NCBI RefSeq assembly: GCF_002160525.1
Contig: NZ_NFKT01000002.1
Coordinates: 62,001-126,000 of the forward strand
DNA: 64,000 nt
Source: Lachnoclostridium sp. An169
GTDB lineage: Bacteria > Bacillota > Clostridia > Lachnospirales > Lachnospiraceae
Reading direction: 5' to 3'
Below the pieces are notes generated by a model. That model had not been told where the DNA came from. It did no database searches and saw nothing but the letters and a program-made list of their open reading frames with translations. Within the stretch, counting starts at the first letter, position 1, and each line of letters begins with the position of its first letter. Positions 45,164-55,100 of the stretch are shown here, in pieces. The position numbers and the translations under genes were made by a program.

Positions 45164-46081
45164 ATGAATCAGATCAGCCTGATGACGATGAATATGACCG
45201 GGAGACTTTTCTTCATGTACCGGATACAGAAAGAAATCGACACCCTGCAGGACGGGTATGACGAGATCATGGAGATGGCGGAGGCAGCCGGGTATCCCGC
45301 CGTGGATGTGACGGCATGGGAGACCGGGCTTCTGGGAACTGATTTTGTCATGGAAACTCTGAAGAAACATCATCTCAGAGTGAGCAGCTATATCTGCTTT
45401 GGAGCATTTGCCGCCATGGACGAGGCCGGATTCGCCGGCAGAGTGGAAGACGCAAAGAAAGCTGCAGACGAGGCGGAACGCCTGGGAACGGATGTAATCA
45501 TGCTGGTGACGCAGGCTTCGGACGATATTGACAGATATACAAAGGACGAAATCCGTGCGCAGCAGGTACGGCACTGGAGAGAAATCGTCCCATACATAAA
45601 AGGAAAAGGCATGCATGCCGTCATCGAAGACTTCCCGGATCTCCGGCTGGGACTGTGCCGGGCGGAGGATGTGAGATCCGTTCTGGATCAGGTGCCGGCA
45701 CTGGAACTGGTATACGACAGCGGCAATATGATCCTCGAGAAAGAGGATCCGGTCCGGTTCCTGGATCTCTTCGAGGGGCGCATCGGGTATGTGCATCTCA
45801 AGGATATGCGTAAAGCCCCGGCGGATCATCCGGCTGCGGACCACGACTGCGACGGGATGCCCATGTGTACGGCACCGACGGGAACCGGGATGATCTGTCT
45901 GCCGGATGTGATCGAAAAACTTGTAAAAATGGGTTATAAAGGTTCCATGACCGTGGAGTTCGCTGTGAATGATGACGGAAAGTATCCGGAATCCCTTGCG
46001 CGCAGCCGCAGCTATGTGGAAGAGATACTGAAAGACGTATACAGCGGAGCGGGCTTTTCGGAGGGAAAGGAGGCACTGTGA
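45164..46081 (+). CDS. sugar phosphate isomerase/epimerase (TIM-barrel, xylose-isomerase-like)
   Basis: A 305-residue AP-endonuclease-2/xylose-isomerase-like barrel (PF01261). Metal-ligand positions expected in VIEDFPD (Glu near 157), YDSGNM, GYVHLKDM (His near 209) and MTVEFAV (Glu near 264). Relatives include tagatose 3-epimerase, hydroxypyruvate isomerase and inosose enzymes, so the reaction could be C3 epimerisation of a ketose. It starts one base after the aldo/keto reductase stop. Confidence 0.82.
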   Translation: MNQISLMTMNMTGRLFFMYRIQKEIDTLQDGYDEIMEMAEAAGYPAVDVTAWETGLLGTDFVMETLKKHHLRVSSYICFGAFAAMDEAGFAGRVEDAKKAADEAERLGTDVIMLVTQASDDIDRYTKDEIRAQQVRHWREIVPYIKGKGMHAVIEDFPDLRLGLCRAEDVRSVLDQVPALELVYDSGNMILEKEDPVRFLDLFEGRIGYVHLKDMRKAPADHPAADHDCDGMPMCTAPTGTGMICLPDVIEKLVKMGYKGSMTVEFAVNDDGKYPESLARSRSYVEEILKDVYSGAGFSEGKEAL

Positions 46082-46082
46082 G

Positions 46083-47630
46083 GTGGACGGCACAACAGTA
46101 GAAGAAAAGGAGCGTAGGAATGTCAGGAATATCAAGATCGCCGGCCTTGACATTGGCACCACCGGCTGCAAGCTGACGGTCTTTGACAGTACCGGGAAAA
46201 AGCTGGATCAGTCCTACCGGGATTACCCGGCAAAGCGCGGAAAGAGTGAGCACGAGATTGACGCGGAGGCGATTATGGAAGGTGTCATGGCAGTGGTCCG
46301 GGAGATGGCGGCGCGCCACCCGGAGATCGCGGGAATCGGCGTCACAAGCTTCGGGGAGACCTTTGTGATGACCGACGAGGCGGGAAAACCGCTCCACCGG
46401 GCAATGCTGTACACCGATCCCCGGGGAGCGGAAGAGTGCCGGGAACTGACGGAGAAACTGGACGGCAAGTCCATCGCTTCCATTACCGGGCTGAAGCCTC
46501 ATGAGATGTACAGCCTGTGCAAGATCATGTGGATGAAGAAGAACCGGCCGGAGATCTACCGGCAGGCGAAACACATCTTCCTCATGGAGGATTATGTGGT
46601 CTTTGCCCTGACCGGGAAAGCGCAGATCGATTATTCCCTGGCCACCCGGACCATGGCGTTTGACATCACCGGCCTGAAATGGAGCCGGGAGATGTTCGAT
46701 CTGGCGGGAATCGACATGAAGCTTATGTCCGAGCCTGTCCCCACCGGAACCCCGGCGGGCAGGATCACGGAGCAGGTGGCACAGGAGACCGGCCTTTCCC
46801 CGGATACCCGGATCGTCTCCATCAGTCATGATCAGATCGCCGCGGCAGTGGGCGCCGGCGTCTTTGATTCCGACAGGGCAGTGGACGGCGCGGGAACCGT
46901 GGAGTGCCTGACACCGGTGTACGACAGTGTTCCGGAACTGGAAGTGATGTATGAAGGCAATTTTGCGGTAGTGCCCTATGTGATTCCGGGAAAATACGTG
47001 TGCTACGCATTTTCCTATACCGGAGGGGCACTGATCCAGTGGTGCGTGGACACGCTGGCAAAGAAGGAGAAGGAACTGGCAAAGGAACAGGGGATTTCCG
47101 TCAATTCCATGCTGGAGAGAGGAGGAGAAGCGCCGGATGAACCGACTGGGCTTCTGGTGCTTCCCCATTTCGCCGGAGCTGCCACGCCCTATATGGACAC
47201 CGGCTCAAAGGGAGCGGTGGTCGGACTTACGACAGATACCACGGTCAGCGATATTTACCGGGCGTGTATGGAGGGCGTTGTCTATGAGATGAAGCTCAAT
47301 CTGGAGTGCCTGGAGGATTCCGGGATTCACTTTAAGATGCTTCACGCCACCGGAGGGGGAGCCAGATCCGAGGTGTGGATGCAGATGAAGGCGGATGTGC
47401 TCAACGTGCCCATTACAGCTCTGAATACGGTGGATGCGGGAACCGTCGGCAGCGCCATGCTGACCGGGATTGCGGCGGGATGTTTCCGGGATCTTGAGGA
47501 TGCGGCGGCACATATGGTGGAGAAGAAGAAAGTCTATGAGCCCAGGCCGGAGATGCATGAGAAATATGAGAAAATCTACCGGCGCTACCGCAGGCTGTAC
47601 AGGGCAGTGCGGCCTCTGGCAGGAGAATAG
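46083..47630 (+). CDS. FGGY carbohydrate kinase (xylulokinase-like)
   Basis: A 515-residue kinase with the N-terminal phosphate motif GLDIGTTGCKLTVFD, the substrate Asp/Glu region SHDQIAAAVGAGV, and ATGGGARSEVWMQMKADV near residue 418 in the ATP site. It is clearly distinct from the RhaB-type kinase of the fucose cluster. The start is GTG 46083, one base after the preceding stop; an ATG at 46120 is out of frame, and the first ~18 residues are polar and may be poorly conserved. It presumably phosphorylates the ketose made by the upstream isomerases. Confidence 0.88.
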   Translation: MDGTTVEEKERRNVRNIKIAGLDIGTTGCKLTVFDSTGKKLDQSYRDYPAKRGKSEHEIDAEAIMEGVMAVVREMAARHPEIAGIGVTSFGETFVMTDEAGKPLHRAMLYTDPRGAEECRELTEKLDGKSIASITGLKPHEMYSLCKIMWMKKNRPEIYRQAKHIFLMEDYVVFALTGKAQIDYSLATRTMAFDITGLKWSREMFDLAGIDMKLMSEPVPTGTPAGRITEQVAQETGLSPDTRIVSISHDQIAAAVGAGVFDSDRAVDGAGTVECLTPVYDSVPELEVMYEGNFAVVPYVIPGKYVCYAFSYTGGALIQWCVDTLAKKEKELAKEQGISVNSMLERGGEAPDEPTGLLVLPHFAGAATPYMDTGSKGAVVGLTTDTTVSDIYRACMEGVVYEMKLNLECLEDSGIHFKMLHATGGGARSEVWMQMKADVLNVPITALNTVDAGTVGSAMLTGIAAGCFRDLEDAAAHMVEKKKVYEPRPEMHEKYEKIYRRYRRLYRAVRPLAGE

Positions 47631-47651
47631 AAGAGAATAAGGAGAAGAACC

Positions 47652-48650
47652 ATGAATTCAGATCGTTTAGTCAATTCCTATATCGGACATGACTCCCAGT
47701 TATACCGGATGGAAGAACACCGGCTTGTGGGAGGAAAGGGAGACGGGATGCGCCTTCTGGAGATCAGCAACGGGCGGGGGCTGGAGATGACCGTTTCCCT
47801 GGACCGGTGCGCCGACGTTTCCAGGCTGGCATATAAAGGAATCAACATGTCATATTTTTCACCCTGCGGGTACGTCTCTCCGTCCTATTACGACGACCGG
47901 GAGGACGGATGGCTGAAGTCCTTTACCGCGGGATATCTGACCACCTGCGGGCTGCGCGCTGTGGGATCGCCCTGCACGGATGCGGGAGAGCGGCTGCCTC
48001 TCCACGGCACCATCGCCAACACGCCCGCAGAACAGGCATACTGGTTCGAGGACCGGGAGAAGAAGGAACTTGTAGTCCGGGCGGTGATGAAAGATGAGAG
48101 GATCTTCGCACAGAAGCTCAGGCTGACAAGAGAGTACGGGATCAGCCTGGAGGAGAACAGCTTTGAGATCCGGGATACCGTCGAGAACACCGGGGACCGG
48201 GAGGAGCCATTGGAAATCCTCTACCATATGAATATGGGATATCCGCTTCTGGATGAGGAGAGCATCGTGGAGATCCCCTCCGTCAGTGTGACTCCCCGGG
48301 ATGACCACGCGGCGGAAGACCTGGAAAACTGGAGCCGGATGATCCCGCCCCAGGCAGGATACGTGGAGCGCTGCTATTACCACCGGTTTGCCGGGAAGGA
48401 CGGACGGGCTTCCATCTGGCAGCCGAAACTTTCCATGGGACTGGAGATCACTTTCAATGCGGAAGAACTGGACGGCTTTGTGGAGTGGAAGATGATGGGC
48501 GTCCGGGACTACGTCCTGGGACTGGAGTGCGGCAACTGCTATCCCGATGGCCGCGATGTCATGCGGAAGACCGGGATGCTCAAAATGCTTGCGCCGGGAG
48601 AGAAGAAATCTTACTGTGTGAAAATCAGATTATCGGATAAAAAGATGTAG
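47652..48650 (+). CDS. DUF4432 family protein (aldose-1-epimerase-like fold)
   Basis: A 332-residue all-beta protein of the galactose-mutarotase-like superfamily (DUF4432). RLLEISNGRGLEMTVSLDRCADVSRLAYKG at the start and the late ECGNCYPDGRDVMRKTG are typical, and a His (YHMNMGYPLLDE) lies where mutarotases have a catalytic one. It may interconvert anomers of the operon's sugar, or sense it; no member's function is firmly known to me. AAGGAG precedes the ATG. Confidence 0.82.
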   Translation: MNSDRLVNSYIGHDSQLYRMEEHRLVGGKGDGMRLLEISNGRGLEMTVSLDRCADVSRLAYKGINMSYFSPCGYVSPSYYDDREDGWLKSFTAGYLTTCGLRAVGSPCTDAGERLPLHGTIANTPAEQAYWFEDREKKELVVRAVMKDERIFAQKLRLTREYGISLEENSFEIRDTVENTGDREEPLEILYHMNMGYPLLDEESIVEIPSVSVTPRDDHAAEDLENWSRMIPPQAGYVERCYYHRFAGKDGRASIWQPKLSMGLEITFNAEELDGFVEWKMMGVRDYVLGLECGNCYPDGRDVMRKTGMLKMLAPGEKKSYCVKIRLSDKKM

Positions 48651-48662
48651 GAGGAAAGACAG

Positions 48663-49589
48663 ATGTTAGTAACTTTAAGACAGATTCTGAATCTGTGCGA
48701 GGCGAGAAAATGTGCGGTGGGGTCTTTTAACACACCGAACCTGGAGGCAGTGATGGCAGTCATCGGAGCAGCGGAGGAGCTGGACGTGCCGGTGATCATC
48801 CAGCATGCGGAAGTCCATGAGGAGATTATGCCTATCGACGTGATCGGACCGATCATGATTGCAATGGCGAAGAAGGCGAAGGTGCCGGTGTGCGTACACC
48901 TGGATCACGGCGAGACTCTGGAGTATGTGTGCAGGGCGCTGGATCTCGGGTTTACCTCCGTCATGTATGACGGTTCCGTTCTGCCTTTTGAGGAGAATCT
49001 GGCCAATACCCAGATGGTAGTCTCCTTTGCAAGGCAGACGGGGGCTTCTGTGGAGGCGGAGATCGGCTGTATGGGAAAGAGAGAGACGGGAACCGGTTCT
49101 GCAGGGAACGGCACGGATCCGGATAAGATCTATACCGATCCGGAGCAGGCAAAGATCTTTGTGGAGGCAACAGGAATCGATGCCCTGGCATGCTCCTTCG
49201 GGACGACCCACGGCGTGTACCTAAGCGCTCCCAAACTTGACTTCTCCGTGGTGGAGCGGGTGCGTGAAAAGGCACATATCCCGGTTGTCATGCACGGCGG
49301 TTCCGGCGTCAGCGACGAGGATTTCCGCAGGGCGATCCGAAGCGGCGTGAGAAAGGTGAATTACTATACTTATATGGCGATCGCAGGTGGAAAAGGGATC
49401 GAGGATCAGTTCCGCATGGGATGCATTCCTCTGGAGAAGAACGGCAAGAAGTACAAATACTGCTATTCTCTTGTGGAGGGGGATCATGACGAGCCTGTTA
49501 TGTACCACGATATCGTGCGTTGGGGCACTCAGGCGATGAAAGAGAACTGCAAGAAAGCCATGAAAGTATTCGCCATGAAAGACAAATAA
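48663..49589 (+). CDS. class II (zinc) fructose-bisphosphate-type aldolase
   Basis: A 308-residue member of the FbaA/GatY/KbaY family. The zinc and catalytic residues are in CVHLDHGET (H79, D81, H82), EAEIGCMG provides further ligands, and MHGGSGVSDEDF binds phosphate. Such enzymes split ketose-1-phosphates or -1,6-bisphosphates into dihydroxyacetone phosphate plus an aldehyde. The context (isomerases and a kinase) points to a retro-aldol step on a special sugar, not glycolysis. A terminator follows 65 bases downstream. Confidence 0.9.
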   Translation: MLVTLRQILNLCEARKCAVGSFNTPNLEAVMAVIGAAEELDVPVIIQHAEVHEEIMPIDVIGPIMIAMAKKAKVPVCVHLDHGETLEYVCRALDLGFTSVMYDGSVLPFEENLANTQMVVSFARQTGASVEAEIGCMGKRETGTGSAGNGTDPDKIYTDPEQAKIFVEATGIDALACSFGTTHGVYLSAPKLDFSVVERVREKAHIPVVMHGGSGVSDEDFRRAIRSGVRKVNYYTYMAIAGGKGIEDQFRMGCIPLEKNGKKYKYCYSLVEGDHDEPVMYHDIVRWGTQAMKENCKKAMKVFAMKDK

Positions 49590-49653
49590 GAAAGCCGGCC
49601 GCCCGAGATAAGTCGGCAGATGAAAAAGACAGCGAAAAATATTACAATATAGC

Positions 49654-49690
49654 AAAAAAATGTCTGTGCACATCACAGACATTTTTTTAA
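49654..49690 (+). terminator. intrinsic terminator between aldolase and glycosidase genes
   Basis: ATGTCTGTG (49660-49668) pairs perfectly with CACAGACAT (49674-49682) around CACAT, flanked by seven A before and seven T after. It works in both directions and would reduce read-through into the glycosidase gene. I see no good promoter after it. Confidence 0.88.
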
Positions 49691-49747
49691 AATAGCAGTA
49701 ACTGCGGATGGCAGCAGGTGAATTCAGAGACTCAGGAGGAAAATAAC

Positions 49748-52114
49748 ATGTGGAAAGAAGCAGTATGGCTCGGGGTGCCCCGGGCGGAGATCGAAAAATG
49801 GAACATTCTCGAGGGAGACATGACAGGGAGGTTCGCCTATTACCGCCTTGAAGCTGAGGCGCCGGAACAGGGGAAACTCACCATAGATATCGGGGCAAAC
49901 GCCCGCTACCGGCTGTGGGTGAACGGCTGTCCGGTGAATTCCGGACCCTGCAAAGGGGACCGTTACCGCCAGTTTTACGATACCCTGGAGCTGAGCGGGT
50001 ATCTGAGGCCGGGGAAAAATGTACTGGCAGTACAGGTGCTCTACTGTGACCCGGACGAGGCTGTGAAGCAGACAGATGAGAGGGCGTCCATATTCGCAGT
50101 GGTTTCCCCGGGAGGCGGACACCGGCTGGCCGTGGAGGGCGATATTCTGGATGAAAACGGGGAGAAGCGGGGAACCGTGACAACAGGAAAAGCGGACTGG
50201 AGAGTGTATCTGGACGGCAGCTTCTGCCTGAAGAGCACTAAGGTCACGGAGAATCTCGGCGCAGTCTGCGAGGAGATTGATTTCAGGAACACCCCTTCCG
50301 CGTGGAAGGAGACGGATTTCGACTCTTCCGGCTGGGCGGCATGTACCCGGATCGAGACGGTTGCGATTGATCATTTTATGAATACGGTGGGCCTGGTGCA
50401 GCGCCTTCCCATGATGGAGAGGCAGATTCCTCTTTTATATGAGAGACAGGAAACATTCGTCAGGGAGGTGACAGGCTCCGCATTCAGCGGGACAGGGATA
50501 TTAAAGAAGGGAGAGATTACCGTTCCGGCAGGAGAAAAACAGGAACTGATCCTGGATGCCGGCGTGATCAAAAACGGCTATCCGAAATTCTGTTTTGAGG
50601 GAGGAGAAGGAGCAAAGGTATCTGTGACCTTTTTCGAAAAATTTGTAAAGGAAGGGAAAATCTTAAGAAGAGATGACGTGGAGAACGGAGAGATTGAAGG
50701 GATTACCGATCAGATTATCCTGGATGGAACCGGTCTTGCCTACGAGCCCTTCTGGGTGAGAACCTTCCGGTTTGTCCGCATCAGCATTGAGGCGGGAGCC
50801 GAAGACGTGCAGGTGAAAGCCCCTGTATTCCGGAGAACAGGATATCCCCTTGAGACAGGTTCCTGGGTGAAGTCTTCGGAAAAATGGGTGGAAGAGATCT
50901 GGGAGATGAGCCTCCGGACGTTGGAAAACTGTATGCTGGAGACGTATATGGACTGCCCGTACTACGAGCAGATGCAGTTCCCCATGGACACCCGCCTCCA
51001 GGCCATGTTCACCTACTGCGTCAGTACGGATGCGCGTCTGGCGAAAAAGGCGCTGGAAGACTATCACTGCTCCATGATTCCGGAGGGACTGATCCACGGC
51101 AAATACCCCTCTGCCTACCCGCAGATCATCTCCACATTCTCCCTGCACTATATCTATATGCTGCGGGAGTACTGGATGCAGACGGGGGATATGGGCACGG
51201 TGAAAAAGTATTTCCCGGACATGGATATGATCCTTGCGTTCTATGACAGGAAGATCGGGGAGGACGGCCTGGTGGGACGGCTCGGATACTGGGAGTTCGT
51301 GGACTGGCAGCCGGCATGGGGAGAATGCGCGGGCATTCCCGCTGCTCTGGCAAAGGGACCGTCCAGCATTATCAATCTGATGTACGCCTATGCCCTGAAG
51401 TGTGCGGCACAGCTGAACGAAGCGGCAGGAAGAAAAGGGATGGCGCAGGAGTATCTTGCGCGTCAGAAAGCCATTACAGATAAAGTAGAGGAGACGTGCT
51501 GGGATGAACAGCGCGGCATGTACCGTGAGGGACCGTCATTTGAACAGTACACGGAACACGCCCAGGCGTGGGCGGTGCTCAACGGGATGACGGATGCGGA
51601 GCAGTCACACCGGATCCTGAGAAATGCCGCGGAGGGCAGAGACGTCCTTAAAGTGACATTCTCAACGTCCTACGAGTGGTTCCGGGCACTGGAACAGTCG
51701 GGAATGTATGCGTACACAGAAGAGAACATGGAACTCTGGAAAGGACTTCTGGATCTGAACTGCACCACCTGTCCGGAGACGCCGGGGGATACGAGAAGCG
51801 ACTGCCATGCGTGGAGCGCTCTTCCGATCTATGAGATGATTCGTTCTGTGGCAGGAATCTGTCCGGACAAAGCCGGCTGGGAGACAGTGCGAATCTGTCC
51901 TCACCTGGATTACCTGCCGGATCTGGAGGGAGAGGCAGCTGTTCCGGGAGGAAAAATAGGTTTTTCCTACACAAAAGTTACTGATTCGGAAAAAGGAGAG
52001 GGCTGGAAAGTCAGAATCTGCCTCCCGGAAGGGATGAAAGGCATTCTTGTGCTGCCTGACGGAGGGGAGATCTCTCTTGCCCCGGGAGAAGAAAAAGATT
52101 TGAATGTGTATTGA
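49748..52114 (+). CDS. GH78-like alpha-L-rhamnosidase family protein
   Basis: A 788-residue protein with an N-terminal beta-sandwich (RYRLWVNGCPVNSGPCKGDRYRQF), further beta domains, then the (alpha/alpha)6 barrel of GH78-type enzymes from about residue 400 (ETYMDCPYYEQMQFPMDTRLQ, PSAYPQIISTFSLHYI, CPETPGDTRSDCHAWSALP) and a C-terminal beta domain. There is no signal peptide, so it acts inside the cell on short imported glycosides. The substrate need not be rhamnose. I chose ATG 49748 after AGGAGGAAA. A strong terminator separates it from the aldolase gene. Confidence 0.82.
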   Translation: MWKEAVWLGVPRAEIEKWNILEGDMTGRFAYYRLEAEAPEQGKLTIDIGANARYRLWVNGCPVNSGPCKGDRYRQFYDTLELSGYLRPGKNVLAVQVLYCDPDEAVKQTDERASIFAVVSPGGGHRLAVEGDILDENGEKRGTVTTGKADWRVYLDGSFCLKSTKVTENLGAVCEEIDFRNTPSAWKETDFDSSGWAACTRIETVAIDHFMNTVGLVQRLPMMERQIPLLYERQETFVREVTGSAFSGTGILKKGEITVPAGEKQELILDAGVIKNGYPKFCFEGGEGAKVSVTFFEKFVKEGKILRRDDVENGEIEGITDQIILDGTGLAYEPFWVRTFRFVRISIEAGAEDVQVKAPVFRRTGYPLETGSWVKSSEKWVEEIWEMSLRTLENCMLETYMDCPYYEQMQFPMDTRLQAMFTYCVSTDARLAKKALEDYHCSMIPEGLIHGKYPSAYPQIISTFSLHYIYMLREYWMQTGDMGTVKKYFPDMDMILAFYDRKIGEDGLVGRLGYWEFVDWQPAWGECAGIPAALAKGPSSIINLMYAYALKCAAQLNEAAGRKGMAQEYLARQKAITDKVEETCWDEQRGMYREGPSFEQYTEHAQAWAVLNGMTDAEQSHRILRNAAEGRDVLKVTFSTSYEWFRALEQSGMYAYTEENMELWKGLLDLNCTTCPETPGDTRSDCHAWSALPIYEMIRSVAGICPDKAGWETVRICPHLDYLPDLEGEAAVPGGKIGFSYTKVTDSEKGEGWKVRICLPEGMKGILVLPDGGEISLAPGEEKDLNVY

Positions 52115-52139
52115 ATATGCCGAAAAATGGGACTATAAT
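52111..52139 (+). promoter_or_regulatory. sigma-A promoter of the EAL/CheB-CheR genes
   Basis: TTGAAT (52111-52116) and a perfect TATAAT (52134-52139) at 17-base spacing. The -35 overlaps the stop codon of the preceding glycosidase gene. An AAGGAG ribosome site follows. Confidence 0.7.
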
Positions 52140-52189
52140 GAACTGGAGAGCGACGCTTCAAAAGGCTGCATCTTAAGGAGATAAAATTG

Positions 52190-55100
52190 ATGATGGGAAA
52201 TACAGAACCCGACCCGGAAAAGCGTCACACAACAGGGAAGGGTAAAGTGTCAAAGTACAGGCATAAGTACACAGAACTTATAAACGGAGAGAGGGCACGG
52301 AAGTATATTGACTGGCATCTGGAAAAGATGTCGGAAGAGGACAGATGCGCCATGTTCATGATCGACCTGGACAATATGCCGGAAGTCAACGAGCGGCTCG
52401 GCTACCGGGAAGAGGAACACGTGGAACAGTGTGCGTGTCAGACTCTCTCTGCTCTTTTTAAGGCCACGGATGTGGTGAGCCGGATCGGAAGAGATGAGTT
52501 TCTGGTCTTTGTAAAGGGAATTTTTACGGAAAAAGATATCGAGAGGAAAGCGGAACAGCTCTGCAGCATGATGCATTATGAAGCAGGAACGGATCCGGTG
52601 ATACAGGTGACTGCCTCTGTGGGAGTCTACCTTGCGGAGGGCGGAAGCTTTACGTTCGAGAAGCTGTTCGGGCAGGCTGCCGCTGCCCTCTACGAGGCGA
52701 AGAATAACGGGCGCAGGAGCTACCACCTGCTGACGAATGCGGATGAGATGCGGGACAGGGCGCTGAGAGCGACTTCCGGGGCAATATCCGTGCATACGCT
52801 GCTGGAATATCTGGACGGCGGAGTGGGTCTGATCGAGGTGGGACCGGCGCTCAGGCTGATCTATGCAAATCAGGGATTCTGCCAGATGCTGGGGACTACC
52901 CAGGAGGAGCTGCGGCTGCCCTGCGGCCTGAAAGAGATCGGAATCCACCCCGACTATGAGGCGGATTATGAACAGCTGATCCGGAAAAGTGCGGATAAAG
53001 AAGGCATCTCAGACCATATCCACCGCATTTCCAGGAGGGGGTCCTCAGAGCGGGCCTCCGACTGGATCTGGCGGCATGTCCGGATTGCCAGGGTTGCCTA
53101 TCCGGGCAGCAGATATCCGGTCATGCTGGAGATGTCCACCGATATCTCAGAGCTGATCCGGAAGGAGCGCCAGCTCCGGGAAAGCAATGAGCGTCTGAGG
53201 GTCGCGTTCCGCCAGACACCGCATATGATGTGGGAGGTGGATCTTGAGAATCGGACGTACAATACATTCAATGTGGATGAACAGTGCTGCAGACAGGATA
53301 CCGTGATCGGGGATTTCCCCTGGTCGTTTATCGAGCGCGGCATAATACACCCGGATTCCGCGGCGGATTTTTCCGCCTTCGCAGACCAGCTCATGGCGGG
53401 GAAAGACGCGGGAAGCGGCAATTTCATTATCCGCGACAGGGCGAGCCGGTGCTACGGATGGGTTGCGCTGTCGTACCGGATGACCTACGACCCGGACGGA
53501 CGGCCGGTGAAGGCAGTGGGGATCCAGTCGAAGCTTCCGGATCTTTCAGGGATCGGAAGCGCCATGTTTCCGCGGAGGGCTCTCCCGGAGATACTCAGAC
53601 ATACCCTTCTTATCCGCGTGAAAGCCAATCTGACAGCAGATTACGTGGAGGAGATCTGGATCAACGGCATGGATCAGACTGCGTGGACCTGGGGAAAGAC
53701 GTATACCGAGGTTATGCATTTTGAAAAGAACCATATGTTCCTTAAGTCTCAGGGGATGGACTTTGAAGAGCGGTTCCGCCGGGAACGTCTTCTCGAAGAT
53801 ATGAAGAAAGGGGAGGTCTGGTCCTCCTCAGAGTACAGAAGAGTTGACAGCGGCGGAAATATCCGATGGATGGAGGATATGGTCAATCTGGTTCAGGAGC
53901 CGAAGACACAGGATGTCTATATGTTTGCCTGCTTCTGCGATAACCAGCAGCGCCACGACCGGGAGCGGATGACAGGAAGAAAACCGGAGCGCGATCCGCA
54001 GACCGGGATCTGTACGGCGCAGTCCCTGAAAAACATGGCGGAATGCCTGATCCGGAACAGAATCGAAGCGGAATGTGCCCTTGCCATGATCCGCTTTGTC
54101 GGCGGTCCCTGGCCGGGGAGCGGCGAAGAAGGGGAAAGAGAGAAAAAATCCCGGAGATTCCTCGCCACGGTGCTGGCTACGGCGCTGGGGATGGACTGTA
54201 TTGTGGGAGAGTACAGGCCGGATACACTCCTGGCGTTCTTCCCCGCTCCCGGCTCCAGGTTTGACCTGAAGAAGAGGATAGAAGATGCCTTCGCATATAT
54301 CCGGACGTGTATGGGGGATATCTACGGCGTGGAGATGTCGCGGTTCGTCGCGGGAGCTGTGGTGGAGCCTGTGGAGCGGGCGGATTATGATATCCTTGTG
54401 ATCCGGGCGGGATACCTGTGCGAGATGTGGAAAAATTCTGCCATGGACACGGTTGCCTTTCCTGGAGAAGAGGAAGACTGGGCGTGGGCAGGACTGAGAA
54501 AAGAGAGCGCAGACTCCGGCATTGAGGTGCAGGAGGACGAGATGGAGCGCCGGCTTACCAGGGAAGAACAGGGCGTGGCCTTTCACTGTGTCACGGATAT
54601 GCTCACTGCCCGTTCTCTGGAGGCGTCCATGCTCAATGCCCTCCGGTGTATCGGAGAATACTATCAGGCGGCGCGGACATACATTCTCTCGCTGGAGGAG
54701 GACGGACGTACCGTATCCATGCTTTATGAGTGGACGAATAAAGGGCGCCAGAGCATCCAGCATATTCTGACCGGAGTCGGAATGGAAGAGATCCCTCTGC
54801 TGGGAAAATGCCTCAGGCAGGAAAAGCCCGTATTTATGGAATGTCCGGCAGCGCCGGAAGATCTGAAAAGGAGCGGGGCGTGGCGGTTCTTCGTGTTCCC
54901 GCTGCAGAGAGAGAATACAGTGAAAGGATTCCTGTGCATCGAAAATGCGCAGGAACATTGCAGGGAAGCAGCTCTGCTCGGAACACTGATCCCGTATATA
55001 GCAGGAGAGAGGAAACGCTTCGAATCTCTGGCTGCACAGACGGGGGCGGGGCAGGATGCGCTGACGAGCCTGCCGAATCTGAGTTCCTATATGGATGTGG

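Noticed and set aside
44182..46081. C-glycoside cleaving system (Dgp-type) suggested by the TIM-barrel isomerase
   Set aside because: The Gfo/Idh/MocA oxidoreductase and the small DUF6379 partner that define those systems are absent from the operon.
46120..46200. ATG at 46120 as kinase start or sign of a frameshift
   Set aside because: It is out of frame with the kinase, while the GTG at 46083 gives an uninterrupted frame directly coupled to the previous gene.
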